From Craterostigma plantagineum (taxonomy: Eukaryota; Streptophyta; Magnoliopsida; Lamiales; Linderniaceae), in assembly GCA_027422505.1 (NCBI GenBank), contig JAPQWV010000002.1, forward strand, positions 28,188,501-28,252,500: a stretch of 64,000 nucleotides of DNA, read 5' to 3'. Positions 48,125 to 59,340 of this stretch are shown here, in pieces (the first letter of the stretch is position 1; each line of letters begins with the position of its first letter). Under the pieces are notes generated by a model that saw only the letters and a list, made by a program, of their open reading frames with translations, had not been told where the DNA came from and made no database searches. A program made the translations under genes and the position numbers.

Positions 48125-51022
48125 AACAATATTTATCAATGAGGCCTGGTTAACTAAATTCTTTGACCACTATGCTGTTTATCTTAGTGAGGGGATTTCA
48201 GACCATTCACCTATAGTGCTCACTGCTCAGAAACAGCAGTACAGAGCAGAAGCAGAAGAAACCATTCAAGTACTTTAACATGTGGAGTCTTACTCCATCT
48301 TTCTCGAGCACTGTGGGAAGATATTGGAGTGCTAGTACAGGATCTGCTATGAGAGGAATAGGACATAATCTGGCAACCCTGAGAGGGCCTTTGAAGGAGC
48401 TAAACAGGGAGGTTTTTGCAAACATTGTCAATAACACAGAGGTAATGAGGCAAAAGCTTGAAGATTGCCAAGTGGAACTACAGGAGGAACCTCAGAATAG
48501 TGAGCTGTTAGCCAAAGAAGCAAGAATTAGACAGGAGCATAAATTCTTGAGTGTGGCTTGTGATAAATACTTGAGGCAGAAAGCTAAGGTTAGGTGGCTG
48601 GAGAATGGGGACCAAAACACAGCCTACTTTCATGCAGCGATCAAGAAAAGAGCTGATCAGAATAGGATCCTGTCTATAACTAATTCGGAGGGGGTCAATA
48701 TCTCAGATAGCAGAAGCATACATAAGCATTTCCAGGATTATTTTGAGGGAATGCTAAGGAAGGATAAGGCAGTGAAAATCCAACTTGACTGCAGGGTTGC
48801 TGCTGAAGGATATTCCCTATCTTTGGAAGATCAGATCAACCTCATTCAACCATTTACTAGAAGAGAAGTTTATGAAGCTATGCAAACTATCCATGTGGAT
48901 GTAGCCCCAGGTCCGGATGGATATGGCAGTGGTTTCTTCAAAGCTGCCTGGGGGATTGTGGGGGAACGACAGCCATACTTGAATTCTTTGAGACAGGGAG
49001 GCTAACCCCTAAGATGAATGGCACAGTATTATGCCTAATACCTAAGGTGGAGAATCCCAACTCTGCTCAGGACTTTCGGCCTATATCTTGTTGTAATACT
49101 GTATACAAATGCATCTCAAAGTTACTATGTAAGAGACTGAAGCCACTTCTGCCAAGTTGATAAATGCGAACCAAAGTGCATTTGTAGAGGGGAGATCCAT
49201 AGTCCATAACATCTACTCAGTCAAGATTTGCTCAGGTTGTATAATAGGAGCAATGCATCGGCCAGGGTGCTGATGAAAGTGGATATAAGAAAGGCTTATG
49301 ACACTGTGGATTGGGATTTTCTGAGGAGCTGGCTGTGCATGCTGAATTTTCCAATGAAGTATGTAAACTGGCTAATGGAATGCATCACATCAGTGTCATA
49401 TACAATATCCTTCAATGGAATACAAGCAGGTTACATCAAAAGGGGAGAGAGGGCTGAGGCAGGGGGATCCCATCTCCCCACTAATCTTTGTCATTACAAT
49501 GGAATATCTGTCAAGGAGGTTACAACTGGCAACAAGAGATCCCAGATTTAGATATCACCCCTTATGCAAAAGCATTGGAATGGTTAATCTCTGCTTTGCT
49601 GACGACTTATTGATCTTCTGTAAGGGAAGAATTGGACCAGTGCAGGTGATTAAAGAAGCTCTGGAGCACTTTAAGACAATAGCAGGGCTGGAAGCAAATG
49701 CCCAGAAGTCTAGCTTGTTCTTAGCTGGAGTTCCAATACCAGTGAAGATGGAAAATTCAGAAGATCACTGGTTTCTCACTTGGAAGGTTCCCTATGAGGT
49801 ATTTGGGGGTACCTGTATCCCCAACCAAATAGAGTAAACAGGCGTGCCAAACACTGGTGGAAAAAATTACTGCCCGGGTGCATTGTTGGGGGACTAGGAA
49901 TTTGTCATATGCGGGGAGGTTATGTTTGATTATTTCAATACTAATGGCTACACATGGATTCTGGGGATCCATTTTCTTGCTACCAAAAGCTGTGTCGAAG
50001 GAAGTGGACAGAGTGTGTAGGGAATTTCTATGGGGAAAAAAGGAGAATGGCAAGTATATATCACTGATTGGGTGGGAGCAAGTGTGATGCCCGAAAAAGT
50101 ATGGGGGTCTTAATCTCAGAGACTGTGTGACATGGAACACTGCCCTAACAGGTAAGCAGATCTGGGATATAACCTTGGATGGGGATTCACTTTGGATTAA
50201 ATGGATAAACGTGGTCTACTTAAAAGGCAAGAGCTTCTGGGACTTTCAGCCTGCAACGGACTCCTGCTGGTATTGGAAGACTCTCCATCGCAGAAAAGGG
50301 CTGTTTATAGAAGGATACAAGGAGGGGAAATGGACAATGACAGCAGATGGCAAGTATTCTGACAAGTCAGGTTATGAATGGATTAAAGGAGGGGCTGTTG
50401 TCTTTTCTTGCAGCAAGGCAATATGGAACAGGTATAATATACCAAAACATTCATTTATGTGTTGGGTACTCATGCATAGACGTCTGCTCACATTGGAAAG
50501 ACTGAGGCAATGGGGAGTGGAGGTGGTTGATATGAAGTGTAGAATGTGTGAGGTAGCAGAGGAATCCCTGGAGCATTTGTTTTTGGAATGTGACTCTAGT
50601 CAGAAGGTATTTCAGAGGATTAAGGTATGGCTGAACATAAATGAGACTATCTTTTCCTTTGGGGAATTAAAAGAGTGGATGGAGTGTATGGGCAGGAAGA
50701 GCAGTGTGAAAGCTTGCATTAATGTTGCTGTGATTATTGCCATGATATACCATTTGTGGGCTGAAAGGAATGGAAGAATGCATGGGAGAGAGGCTAGATC
50801 AGTTGAGCAGACGTTTGTATTGCTTGCAAAGGAAATGAGGAGCAGGATAAGGTACTGTTGCCAAAGGAAGAATGCGTACCATAATGAAATATTTCAGCGT
50901 GTGTGTAACTATCCTTACTAGTATGTTGAGTGTAATGGTTCCTAGCTTAATGTAGTGGCTGAGGCAAATGTACTTGGTTTGGGGAGGTGGTAAATGAATT
51001 TTCATTATACCAAAAAAAAAAA
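48125..51022 (+). mobile_element. 5'-truncated LINE (non-LTR retrotransposon) in PP2A intron 2
   Basis: It is antisense to the PP2A gene. It starts inside the endonuclease domain (FFDHYAVYLSEGISDHSP, about 48150-48205), continues with a linker and reverse transcriptase (WLENGDQNTAYFHAAIKKR, KVDIRKAYDTVDWDFL, LRQGDPISPLIFVI, and the catalytic FADDLLIF), then the plant zf-RVT domain (about 50400-50620, with CRMCEVAEESLEHLFLEC) and ends in an A11 tail at 51012-51022. The coding is spread over several frames at 48280-49005, 49228-49837 and 50127-50921 with breaks between, so it is dead. No flanking duplication was located. Confidence 0.92.
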
Positions 51023-52098
51023 TACACCAGCTAAGTCTGTTAATTAATACATCATCTAGTTACAAATAAGATGAAGATTATACGCAGAAAACAAGAGAAT
51101 GATTGACTACTGAAGTAGATAAGTTATGCACAACCCTAAACAAGATAGCAATTGCAAGATTAACAGAATTAAAGAAAAAGAAGACAACTGTACCTGGACA
51201 TTACTTTCCTCTGTTAGTATCTCTCGAGCCTTCTCACATAGCGACCTAACCTATATTATAATGATATGCGTTCTCAGTCTAACTATACGAAAGAACATAT
51301 AAGGTGATGAGGAAATTAATCAGAAACAACAATTCGCTGTAATAAGGAGATAAGTTGGACCAATAAACATGCATCGATCCATCTAATTACTCACCTTGAT
51401 GGATTTCACAGTTAAAATTAAAAACTAATCCTCCTAAGAAGTTGGGAACTCTCAACTGTTTTGAGCAAGCTGTCCTTTACAATAAGTTATCTCCAACGTT
51501 TGTTTCCCACGAGCTTCCTCGTTCCCTCATATAACTTGAATGCTCAAATGGCTTACAAAGGTACTTTCCATGTCTCCTTTCCTCTTCTGGCATTATACTT
51601 TCTTCAGACACCACTAATGTAAAAGACAAAAAGAAGCCCCAAAAGACCACTCTACCCAGTATGAATCCCAGGCCAACACTGTTCCAAAGTGCCACCACAA
51701 TATTATAGGTGAACAAATTCTCTCCACCAGAAATGAAAATCAGATGAATTTCTTATGCATCATAAAATATATGATCATTGTTCATTGACAGTGCCAAATT
51801 CCCTGAGAAAATTACTCTTAACTATAATCAATAATCAATGAACACTGCTTATTACTCCCACATTCCCTCAAATTACTAAAGGCTCCCCAATTCGAAAATG
51901 CCAAGAAACAAACACCCAGCGATCGGCAAACACAATACAAGCTCTGCAGATTAAACCGAGAGATGGGAAAAACACGAAATGCAACGACAAAAGATATAGA
52001 AAACCAAACCTCAGCTCGGAAAGGGGTTTGCACTTCATTAGGTGCGCAATCTTATTGTCAAGATCTCTGTTTGAGCACGGACCATCGTCAATCTCCAT

Positions 52099-52709
52099 CT
52101 CAACGAAATTTACTTCGGGCGACGTTTATCAAATCTGAAACAACGCCGCTTATGGGTTTCAGAGCAGGGAAGCGGATGGAACGAGGAAAGCATTGTGCCT
52201 TTGGGAAAGAGAACGAATTAACCGAGGATTAGCTTAGCTTAGCTTAGGATAGCTGCATCTCCTTTTCCCTGTCTTTAATTTCATCGTCTTCGATCAGACA
52301 GCATTTCAGCACACATGCCACATGTCGCGCGTGGCGTCTTACATTTATCATTTACGTGAAACTTACGTCATATTTCTACAGAACTCCCTCGAATTAGGCA
52401 TGACTTGTATATTGTTCCACATTAATCAATTTTTGATATTGTAACCCTCATTAGTTTTGGAAGTTACAATGTCCAAACCAGTATTTTAAATAGCGTAAAA
52501 TAGTGCGTATCGTAGCGCACAATAACACATTTTAGTGAAAATTTCATTAAAATGCCAAAAAAATATAGCAAGTCCTGAATAGCGCAAGTATTTTGAGTAA
52601 AAGCGCAAACAACACGAATAATGTCGTAGATAGCGCACTAAATTGCTCATATAGCGTATCTCGTTATTTTTTACTTTTATGACCTGAACTATCGTCACCA
52701 CGCTTAAAG
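52099..52709. other. PP2A leader and promoter region
   Basis: The PP2A leader and promoter should lie at 52099-52300, including a short TTAGC repeat near 52230-52247. The segment 52470-52680 is rich in ATAGCGCA-type motifs and may be a decayed MITE. No gene. Confidence 0.4.
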
Positions 52710-52794
52710 CTGTCAAAACGGGCCGGGGGGGCTGTAGCCCGCTAATTGGCAGGGCGGGACGGGTCGTCCCGCGGGGCACGGGCTATTTTGACAG
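52710..52794. mobile_element. 85-bp GC-ended MITE (both ends only)
   Basis: It starts CTGTCAAAACGGGCC and ends GGGCTATTTTGACAG, giving 15-base imperfect inverted ends, with only GC-rich sequence between. It looks like a deletion derivative of the family at 13339-13779 and 59683-60136. No duplication was seen. Confidence 0.65.
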
Positions 52795-53089
52795 TACTAA
52801 CTACACTCAATCTACTATGAACTTGGATTAGACTCTCTAGGGGTGAGACTAATGCTCAGGAGAAAGTTACGCCTCAAATTGAATCATCATGACAGTAATT
52901 AATAATTAAACACATGATTATCTTGTGTTCAAATATAATTGAACAATTCGTGCAATGCATTTTTTAAAAATCCAAACACAAATTTCTTTCACACTCGCAT
53001 CGCCCTCACCCTTTGAAGCATATTGCATTAGAACAGCTTGAATGATCTTAAACATAAAAATATCAACCGAAGAAAAGATGGCATGCAAA

Positions 53090-53700
53090 GCTTTTTCATT
53101 GAAATAGGAGGCCATTTTTTCAGAGTACTTCATTCGTTAAATGGTTTGTCTATGACTTCCCCATCAGCATCTGGAGCAGATCTAGGAGGGGTATACCCAT
53201 TAAGAACAGCGTCCCAAGCACGAATATCAATCGACTTTATGCATTGGCGCACACGAACTTTCCAATAGGCATAGTTTGATCCGTCTAACACGGGAACTTA
53301 CCAAAATAATTTGAGCTTAAAGCATCCGTAGAAAAATGATTAAAAACGCTTAGTAGTGTCCAGCGGAGGCTCTGATACCACTTTGAAGTGGTCCCTATAT
53401 GGATGCGTACTAAGTTGTAAAACCAGTGACCTTGACCTAAATGTTCAAAACGATGTTGAGACAACACTGGAACTCACATAGTTTAGCACATCGGAAATTG
53501 TAAAACTTTAGTAGTAAGAAGAAACGACACACGAGATTTAAATGTGCAGAACTTACTGTGAGCCTTCAGGGCAAAGTACTTACTAAGAATGGTTTACAAA
53601 AAGAACAACTATCGAAGATAGTAAGGTAGCCTAGAAAAAAATCTAACGACTCTTCTAATATTTACATAGCTTAAAGGTAAAACTCTAGGCAAAACTATTC
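53090..53700 (-). mobile_element. Copia remnant: LTR, primer-binding site and start of gag
   Basis: The primer-binding site GCTCTGATACCA is at 53369-53380. On the minus strand below it, a Copia gag N-terminus is readable at about 53310-53140: LDGSNYAYWKVRVRQCIKSI and AWDAVLNGYTPPR. An LTR beginning after 53380 lies to the right; its outer end is not clear, and 53700 is a guess. There is no pol. Confidence 0.65.
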
Positions 53701-54035
53701 ATACTTCACCTCTATAGTAATCTTACTATCAATATTACAAAGCTATATTATCAAAATAATATATCATTATCATAATATTAATATCAAAATTATCTTAATA
53801 TAATTTGTATGGTTTATACATTATTTATTAATATATGTTTTAAATGATGTCTATAAAAATTGAAGAATAAAGTATAAATTAATACTTTGTTAAAATTAAA
53901 AGATAATCCATTTTATTGGGCCGGCCAGTGTATTAATTTATCGAGTTTAAATTGTACGTACAATTACGATCATGGTGCAAGTTCTCTATTAGGTTTTTTT
54001 TTTCCTTTAGGGAGGTGACCTCTATTCTATTATAC
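53701..54035. other. AT-rich intergenic DNA
   Basis: Low-complexity AT-rich sequence with many ATTATCATAATATTA-like runs. No gene seen; part may belong to the neighbouring Copia LTR. Confidence 0.3.
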
Positions 54036-54038
54036 TAA

Positions 54039-54919
54039 GGGCATCTCCAAGGAGACGCTAAACACAGCGTTAAACGCCATAAAGCGTTGGAGAAGCTCCA
54101 GCAGAACTTCAAAAGTCACTCTAAATCTGGCAGAGTAAATAGTTCCACGCTATATAAAGCGGGCACTGTTCACCCGCTATCTCCTTTTTTTTCTTTTTTC
54201 AATTTATTTTGTTATTTAATTTCAGTTGGTTTGGGATTTCATATAGATTTTAGGTAAAACTCGATTTTCATCTTGGAGAAGGCGATGAAGAGTACCCATG
54301 AGAGAGACAACAAAAGTTGACATGACAGCAGCTTACAAAAATAATAATAAATTACTAATAATAATTTTTTACTAAAGATTGTTAAAGTAACATTTAATAG
54401 TTAAGGAATTGGTATAATCGTTAAAATAATTCGAAGTGGGTGTAACGATTTTATGATAATTTTTATTTCACAATAAAAGAACTTCCTAATATTGTAGACT
54501 ATTTAATTTTATAAATATTTATTCAAATTATATAAAATGAATATAATATCGACTTTGATAAATTTTTTGAACTATAAAATAAATTCATAATAGTAATATG
54601 ATAATTTAATTAATTATAAGTTGAAAATTTAAAATCTAAGATTACGAAATTGGTATATAATGGAAATGTTGAGAAATTTTTTATATAGAGTAAACTATAG
54701 TGGAAATGGTTCGACTTTATTAAATAATTATCCAATTATTTTTTATTTATTATATATATATATATATAAATTAATGTAAAAGGAAATACATTAAGAATAT
54801 TATTGTATAGAGGAAAATATAGAGGTGGTTGTTGGAGTTTGTTGGTACTATACATACTGTTAATATGGAGGAATTGTAGTGTAGCAACTCTATATATAGA
54901 GGAATGGTTGGAGATGGCC
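54039..54919. mobile_element. PIF/Harbinger-like MITE (881 bp)
   Basis: The ends are GGGCATCTCCAA and TTGGAGATGGCC (12 bases, one mismatch), flanked by a TAA duplication at 54036-54038 and 54920-54922. GGSCATCTCCAA ends with a 3-bp TWA duplication are typical of Harbinger-type MITEs. The interior is AT-rich and non-coding, with a (TA)n tract near 54747-54765. Confidence 0.8.
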
Positions 54920-54922
54920 TAA

Positions 54923-55683
54923 TCCTTAGGGCCCTAGTTTAAACTGCAAATTTTGATTTCTCAAAATTTGTCCATTTAAATAATTAATATTTTAAAAATA
55001 AAACAACTCATTACATAAAACAACTATATATTAATTGCAAATGTATCAAGTGTGCAAGACAACTAGTTTATCTGACCGGCGGCTGGCCACATAAGCTAGA
55101 ACCCTACCTTACCAACGGACTAATATAATTTATTTATATTATGGTGAACTTTAAAAACCTTACGTTACGTTCTAGAATTTCATGAACGATGATCTTCTCG
55201 CTGGATATTCCCCATCACATCAACCGGGAAAAAAGTCCATAACAAAGAATGTCTTATTTGATCAACAGTCGTTGCCAAACTTATTCATTGTCGTTAACGG
55301 ATTATCCTATCTTTATCTTACCTTACACGTACGAATGAGGTGGACGGCTATTACATCATTGCCCTGGGTAGAAGGATATCGATCATATTATAACGTTGAA
55401 AGCTGCCCTAATAAGCGGTTGCGTCTTATTTCATCTCTCATGTCATCTCATTCCCAACATGCACAAATCAATGAAACAACATCTACTTTATTCAAAACTA
55501 ATTTTTACCCGCACGGACATGAACTTTATGTAATTATTATACATAAATAAAATAACTAACTGAATTTTACGTATGATAGTGGGTAAAATTCTTTACAAAC
55601 TATTGCTGACACGACTCGTCAATATGAAGACCAGTCTTGTACGTGGAAGAAAACGCGTCTGCTAATAAACTCACCTTTTCTCA
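54923..55683. other. Promoter-side intergenic region
   Basis: No gene supported. The frame at 55182-55550 (122 codons) has no recognisable feature and lies in what should be the promoter of the next gene, so I do not call it. Confidence 0.35.
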
Positions 55684-55693
55684 TATATAAATA
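55684..55693 (+). promoter_or_regulatory. TATA box upstream of the small membrane protein gene
   Basis: TATATAAATA about 155 bases upstream of the ATG at 55849, leaving a leader of roughly 125 bases. Supported by position and by the intact frame that follows. Confidence 0.5.
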
Positions 55694-55848
55694 CCTCAGA
55701 CGTCTCTAGTCTACGTATCTCAAGGAACTACGTACTACAACGTCTTCAAATCATTTCATTTCATATATCTCGTCAATTCTTAGAAAAAACCCTTGTCCTA
55801 TTATACCCCAAAAAATCATTTTGTTTCGTAGTATCAAAATTCGTGGTG

Positions 55849-56112
55849 ATGGAAGTTGAGAGCTACTTAGGTGGTGGCATGGTGTTGAAAGTAGGGTTGT
55901 TCATTCTAGTACAAGCTCTTGTCTATTTGATCATCTCACAGTCTTCGAATGTCTTTTCCAAGACACAACGATCGCATAGCTTCAAGACTGTTCGAAGTTT
56001 GAGTATTCGCCGTTGGGCTGCTGCTTTAGAGGATATTCCGGCAGGCAGTGATTCACCTCCGGCGACTGCTGGGGATTTTTCCGGTCATTTAGCCGGAGAA
56101 GAAATTAGTTAG
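55849..56112 (+). CDS. Small plant membrane protein of unknown function (87 aa)
   Basis: A single-exon frame starting MEVESYLGGG. One hydrophobic segment at about residues 12-30 (MVLKVGLFILVQALVYLIIS) is followed by a Ser/Arg-rich stretch (SHSFKTVRSLSIRRWAAAL) and an acidic, Gly/Pro-containing C-terminus. This layout (short acidic N-terminus, one membrane helix, basic RSxSIRR segment) fits a family of uncharacterised small proteins found in many dicots; this is recollection, not a search. A good TATA box and a long leader precede it. The ATG at 55849 is preferred over upstream GTG codons. The function is unknown. Confidence 0.7.
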   Translation: MEVESYLGGGMVLKVGLFILVQALVYLIISQSSNVFSKTQRSHSFKTVRSLSIRRWAAALEDIPAGSDSPPATAGDFSGHLAGEEIS

Positions 56113-56353
56113 AACTATTACAGTTCCATTGATTCTTTTTTTGTGTGTGTGTGGGTGATGTACTTTTATAACGTTCGTGGTATTATCCCTTGTCTTTAAG
56201 ATAAGAATGATCCTTGTTGGCGATTTGTTTGATGTGTATTTGTTTCTTTTTTTTTTTTTATCTTACGGAGTCGTGGACTCTAGAGAATTGAATGATTCAT
56301 GTATTATTTTCTGTTGTTCCATATCATTCATGTATATGGGTGTGAAGTAGGGG
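56113..56353. other. 3' untranslated region of the small membrane protein gene
   Basis: GT-rich then T-rich sequence after the stop codon, with no other feature. Confidence 0.4.
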
Positions 56354-56716
56354 ATAAAATTAGGTCACTAAGTATACATGTTTTCGTTTTTGGGTCACTA
56401 TGTTTGGTAATTGCAAAAGTAGGTCACTAACTTTTCATGTGAAACAATTTTGGGTCATGTTTTCAATTTTAGGTAAGTAAGAATATATTTTTTCGATTTT
56501 GGGCCACTAAGTTTACATTTTTTTCAATTTTGGGTCACTTGGTACTAAAGTTATAAACATAGTGACCCAAAATTGAAAAAATATAAACTTAGTGACCTAA
56601 AATTTGAAACATGACCCAAAATTGATTTCACATGAAAAGTTAGTGACCTACCTTTGCAATTATCAAACATAGTAATCCAAAAACGAAAACTTGTATACTT
56701 AGTGACCTAATTTTAT
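56354..56716. repeat. Foldback MITE with long inverted arms (~363 bp)
   Basis: The left arm (ATAAAATTAGGTCACTAAGT...) and right arm (...ACTTAGTGACCTAATTTTAT) are near-complementary over about 160 bases, meeting near 56535. Each arm contains several GGTCACTAA repeats separated by TTTTCAATTTT-like spacers. Nothing is encoded. RNA across it would form a long hairpin. The target duplication is unclear. Confidence 0.8.
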
Positions 56717-57271
56717 AATTTTGCCGTGTGAAGTATATAGGGGAAAAACAGTTTTTATTTTTTTATCGTATAAAGAATTGTATCTCAAAAATGGGGAAAC
56801 AATTATAAGTTTTATAGCTTCATATTGCATTCAAAATGTAGAAACAAATTTCGATATCGAATCTATCCAGTTTCGCTTAACAATCCAATTGGGTATAACC
56901 CAACTCCATTTACATGTGTCATTTATTTAATGAAACGTACGTATGTGTTTTAACATTTTTGGGGTACGGTGCAATGTGCCACGTGTCATTCTATCTAAAC
57001 CTATAACTATAATAAATTATGAAACGTACATAGATTTATTAAGAAAGACTACGAATTCTTTCACAGTTAGTTTCAAGAGGCAGCCCAATCATCACATAAT
57101 TTTAGAACACCGAATAGTTCAAATTATTCTGGCAAACGAACCCAACATCACAAGATTTGACCTTTAAGAGGTGCCCATCAAACTTGCAAATAATAAGATA
57201 GATCCGAAAGAAAAACACACTTCAGTTCATACGTGAACAAACAAACCAACCACCCCTAAAACCGATCACGA
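56717..57271. other. Intergenic, DC1 gene 3' flank
   Basis: No supported gene. Two short frames at 56721-56930 and 56943-57167 have no recognised features. Confidence 0.35.
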
Positions 57272-57784
57272 TCAAGGCACGTAACTCGGAAAAGGACCAC
57301 TTTGTAGGGGAGGTGGAGGAGGAGGAGGATACACAGATCCTTGAACTTGATATTGAGCATGCGCACTATCGTAGCTCGAAATATTCGAAGACTGCGTAAG
57401 AACAGCGCTAGCCGAGTGCGTACCGTGCGGAATAGTTACACCACCCATATGAGCACAATGGACATGGAGATCGAAGTCGCACTCCGAGCAGCAATAGCTG
57501 AATCCGTATCCCGCGAGCTTGCACGAGTCGCAGTAGAAGGTGGCGGACTGATGAGTCGGGTAAGGGACCAGAGTCAGGGGATGGAGAGGATGCGAAGAGT
57601 GTCGCAAAGTCCGCGTGGCCCTAAAACACTGCTCGTGCAGGAAAAAGTTGCACTTCCAGCACGCGTAAACATTTCCCGAGCTCGGGGTTCTGCATCCTGA
57701 GCAGTGGATCGGAGGGTTTTCGGGCGCTTGGTGGAAAACTAGGCCGTGGTCATGGCTGAAATGTTTGAATTCCGTGGTAGCCAT
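57272..57784 (-). CDS. DC1 (C1-like) Cys/His-rich domain protein
   Basis: An intronless frame of 170 aa. DC1 domains are plant Cys/His zinc-binding modules resembling protein kinase C C1 domains, often in stress- or hormone-responsive proteins of uncertain biochemistry. Seen here: a first module (residues about 8-55) with FSHDHGLVF, IHCSGCRTPSSG and CWKCNFFLHEQC, and a second (about 60-115) with HSSHPLHPLTLVPYP, FYCDSCKLAGYGFSYCCSEC and DFDLHVHCA. The C-terminal tail is Ser/Gln-rich and ends in a proline run (YPPPPPPPLQSGPFP). Many DC1 proteins carry more repeats, so this is a short member. Intact, with no signal peptide. Confidence 0.9.
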   Translation of the reverse strand: MATTEFKHFSHDHGLVFHQAPENPPIHCSGCRTPSSGNVYACWKCNFFLHEQCFRATRTLRHSSHPLHPLTLVPYPTHQSATFYCDSCKLAGYGFSYCCSECDFDLHVHCAHMGGVTIPHGTHSASAVLTQSSNISSYDSAHAQYQVQGSVYPPPPPPPLQSGPFPSYVP

Positions 57785-58182
57785 TTTTGAGGATTTTTGG
57801 TCTGGATGGTGATGAATGGTGATTGATTTTGTGATTAGATTGGAATAGATATATGAGGAGGATTTTTCTTTTTTTTTTGGTCAATGTTTTTAGGTGCAAG
57901 TTGAAGGTTGATGAAAAATGTCAACTTATTGGGATGCCATCCAGGTTGTGAGATTCGTTGATCTTTTTTGCATGACAGTTGACTTTGCGTCACAGAGTTG
58001 ACCTGTTGACTTTTCAATTTGCAACACTTTTTTTCCCAATTCATTATATTATTGCTGGCATTTGCGACTTCTTCACGAGGAGTTGACACGGCGTTGCGTT
58101 ACATACAATTCGGGGAATGGTATTGATTGCAAAAGTTTTGTATTGATCTGAGATTTATTTACAGTCGATGGGCCGCTAGAAA
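57785..58182. other. DC1 gene promoter region
   Basis: Directly upstream of the DC1 ATG (minus strand). It contains two GTTGACTTT-type and GTTGACCTG W-box-like TTGAC cores (about 57979-58010). No other gene. Confidence 0.35.
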
Positions 58183-58624
58183 CCTATCACCAATTGGTTA
58201 TAGAGATGGAACTCCATCAATTTATATGGGCCAAACTTTTCTACTAATGGGCCGATGTTAGGCCCAATCATGAATTCACATGGTATCAGAGCGAGCGATC
58301 CTAAAAATGATTCATGAGGTTCGAAAAGAGTGACGTTCCCCACCTGACTCAAAAATTTAAAAATATACGGCGGGTTCGAAAAGAAGTGATGTTACTGTCC
58401 ACGAATTAAAAAAATGGTTCACAGGGGGTGTTAAAACAGATAAAAAAAACCTAATAAGTCACATGTATCCCACATCGAATAATTAAGAAGAGATTGAGTA
58501 GCTTATAAGTTGATGAGTCACTCAACCTATCACCAATTGGTTTTAGGGATGAAACCTCATCAACTTATCTGGACCCAACTCTTCTTTTAATGGGCCGATG
58601 TTAGGCCCCATTATAAATTTCCCA
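58183..58624 (+). mobile_element. TRIM (terminal-repeat retrotransposon in miniature)
   Basis: Two copies of an LTR flank a ~150-bp internal region. The 5' LTR is truncated (58183-58280) and the 3' LTR is about 58429-58624, starting TGTTAAAACAG after a purine-rich ACAGGGGG. Shared LTR motifs are CCTATCACCAATTGGTT, CTCATCAA-type and ATGGGCCGATGTTAGGCCC. The primer-binding site TGGTATCAGAGC is at 58281-58292, in plus orientation. There is no coding, as expected for TRIMs, which depend on other elements. The left part of the 5' LTR is missing, so no target duplication can be checked. Confidence 0.8.
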
Positions 58625-58689
58625 AAAAGTCATGAGAAAAAATTATGGAATTGTTGTATCATTTTAATGATAACCAATATGCTTTTACA

Positions 58690-59340
58690 CAAACTTGTGC
58701 GTTGGTTCTAACTAAGGTTCTTTAGACAATCGGCCTCTTCGGTAGTTGTGACGGTTGCGGTTACCGTTTGAACCGCCGATTTATGGTTTTAAATCCTTTT
58801 TTTTTTAATTTTTTCATAGAAAAATAATCCTTTACACATTAAAATAAGAATACAATCACACGTTGAATACTAAAGAAAGTACGATAATCGCTCAAATTTA
58901 GCAACTATCGAGAATGCTACAAAAATATTTCAAAAACTTCTTTTCTCATTTGAATAATACATTCACCCAAAATTATATGAAGAATATTTTTGAAAGGCGC
59001 AATTTTAACACAATGATCTAAGATCAAAGCCGATGTAGATTATGACACCGAATAATTATTCGATATTTCTTTAAAATTACGCAAAATTTGTAACAAATAG
59101 TTACATGAATACCAAGAAGTCGTAAATAAATTAACCGTCGGTTTATGCTTTGAAAATTCGATTACCATAATCGAATCGTATTAAATAACGGTTCGCTTAC
59201 GGTTTGAACCGTAACCGTTGACCACACTTAAGCGAACCGTTGATTGCTGGTTTGGTTACGGTTTTTCAAATCGTTTGAACATGTCTACTGTTCGGACTCG
59301 AAACCTCAAACCAATTTTGGTCCTGGTCCGATCCAATATT
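58690..59340. repeat. hAT-like MITE rich in CGGTTTGAACCG
   Basis: Both ends contain GGTTGCGGTTACCGTTTGAA- and ACGGTTTGAACCGTAACCG-like motifs in inverted arrangement around an AT-rich core. This is characteristic of decayed non-autonomous hAT elements. The limits are approximate and no target duplication was found. Confidence 0.45.

Noticed and set aside
48280..50921. The plus-strand open frames here as separate host genes
   Set aside because: They are pieces of one LINE, sharing order and motifs of endonuclease, reverse transcriptase and zf-RVT, and they end at a poly-A tail.
55182..55550. Open frame of 122 codons on the plus strand
   Set aside because: No domain, signal or transmembrane pattern that I recognise, irregular composition, and it lies where the promoter of the next gene should be.
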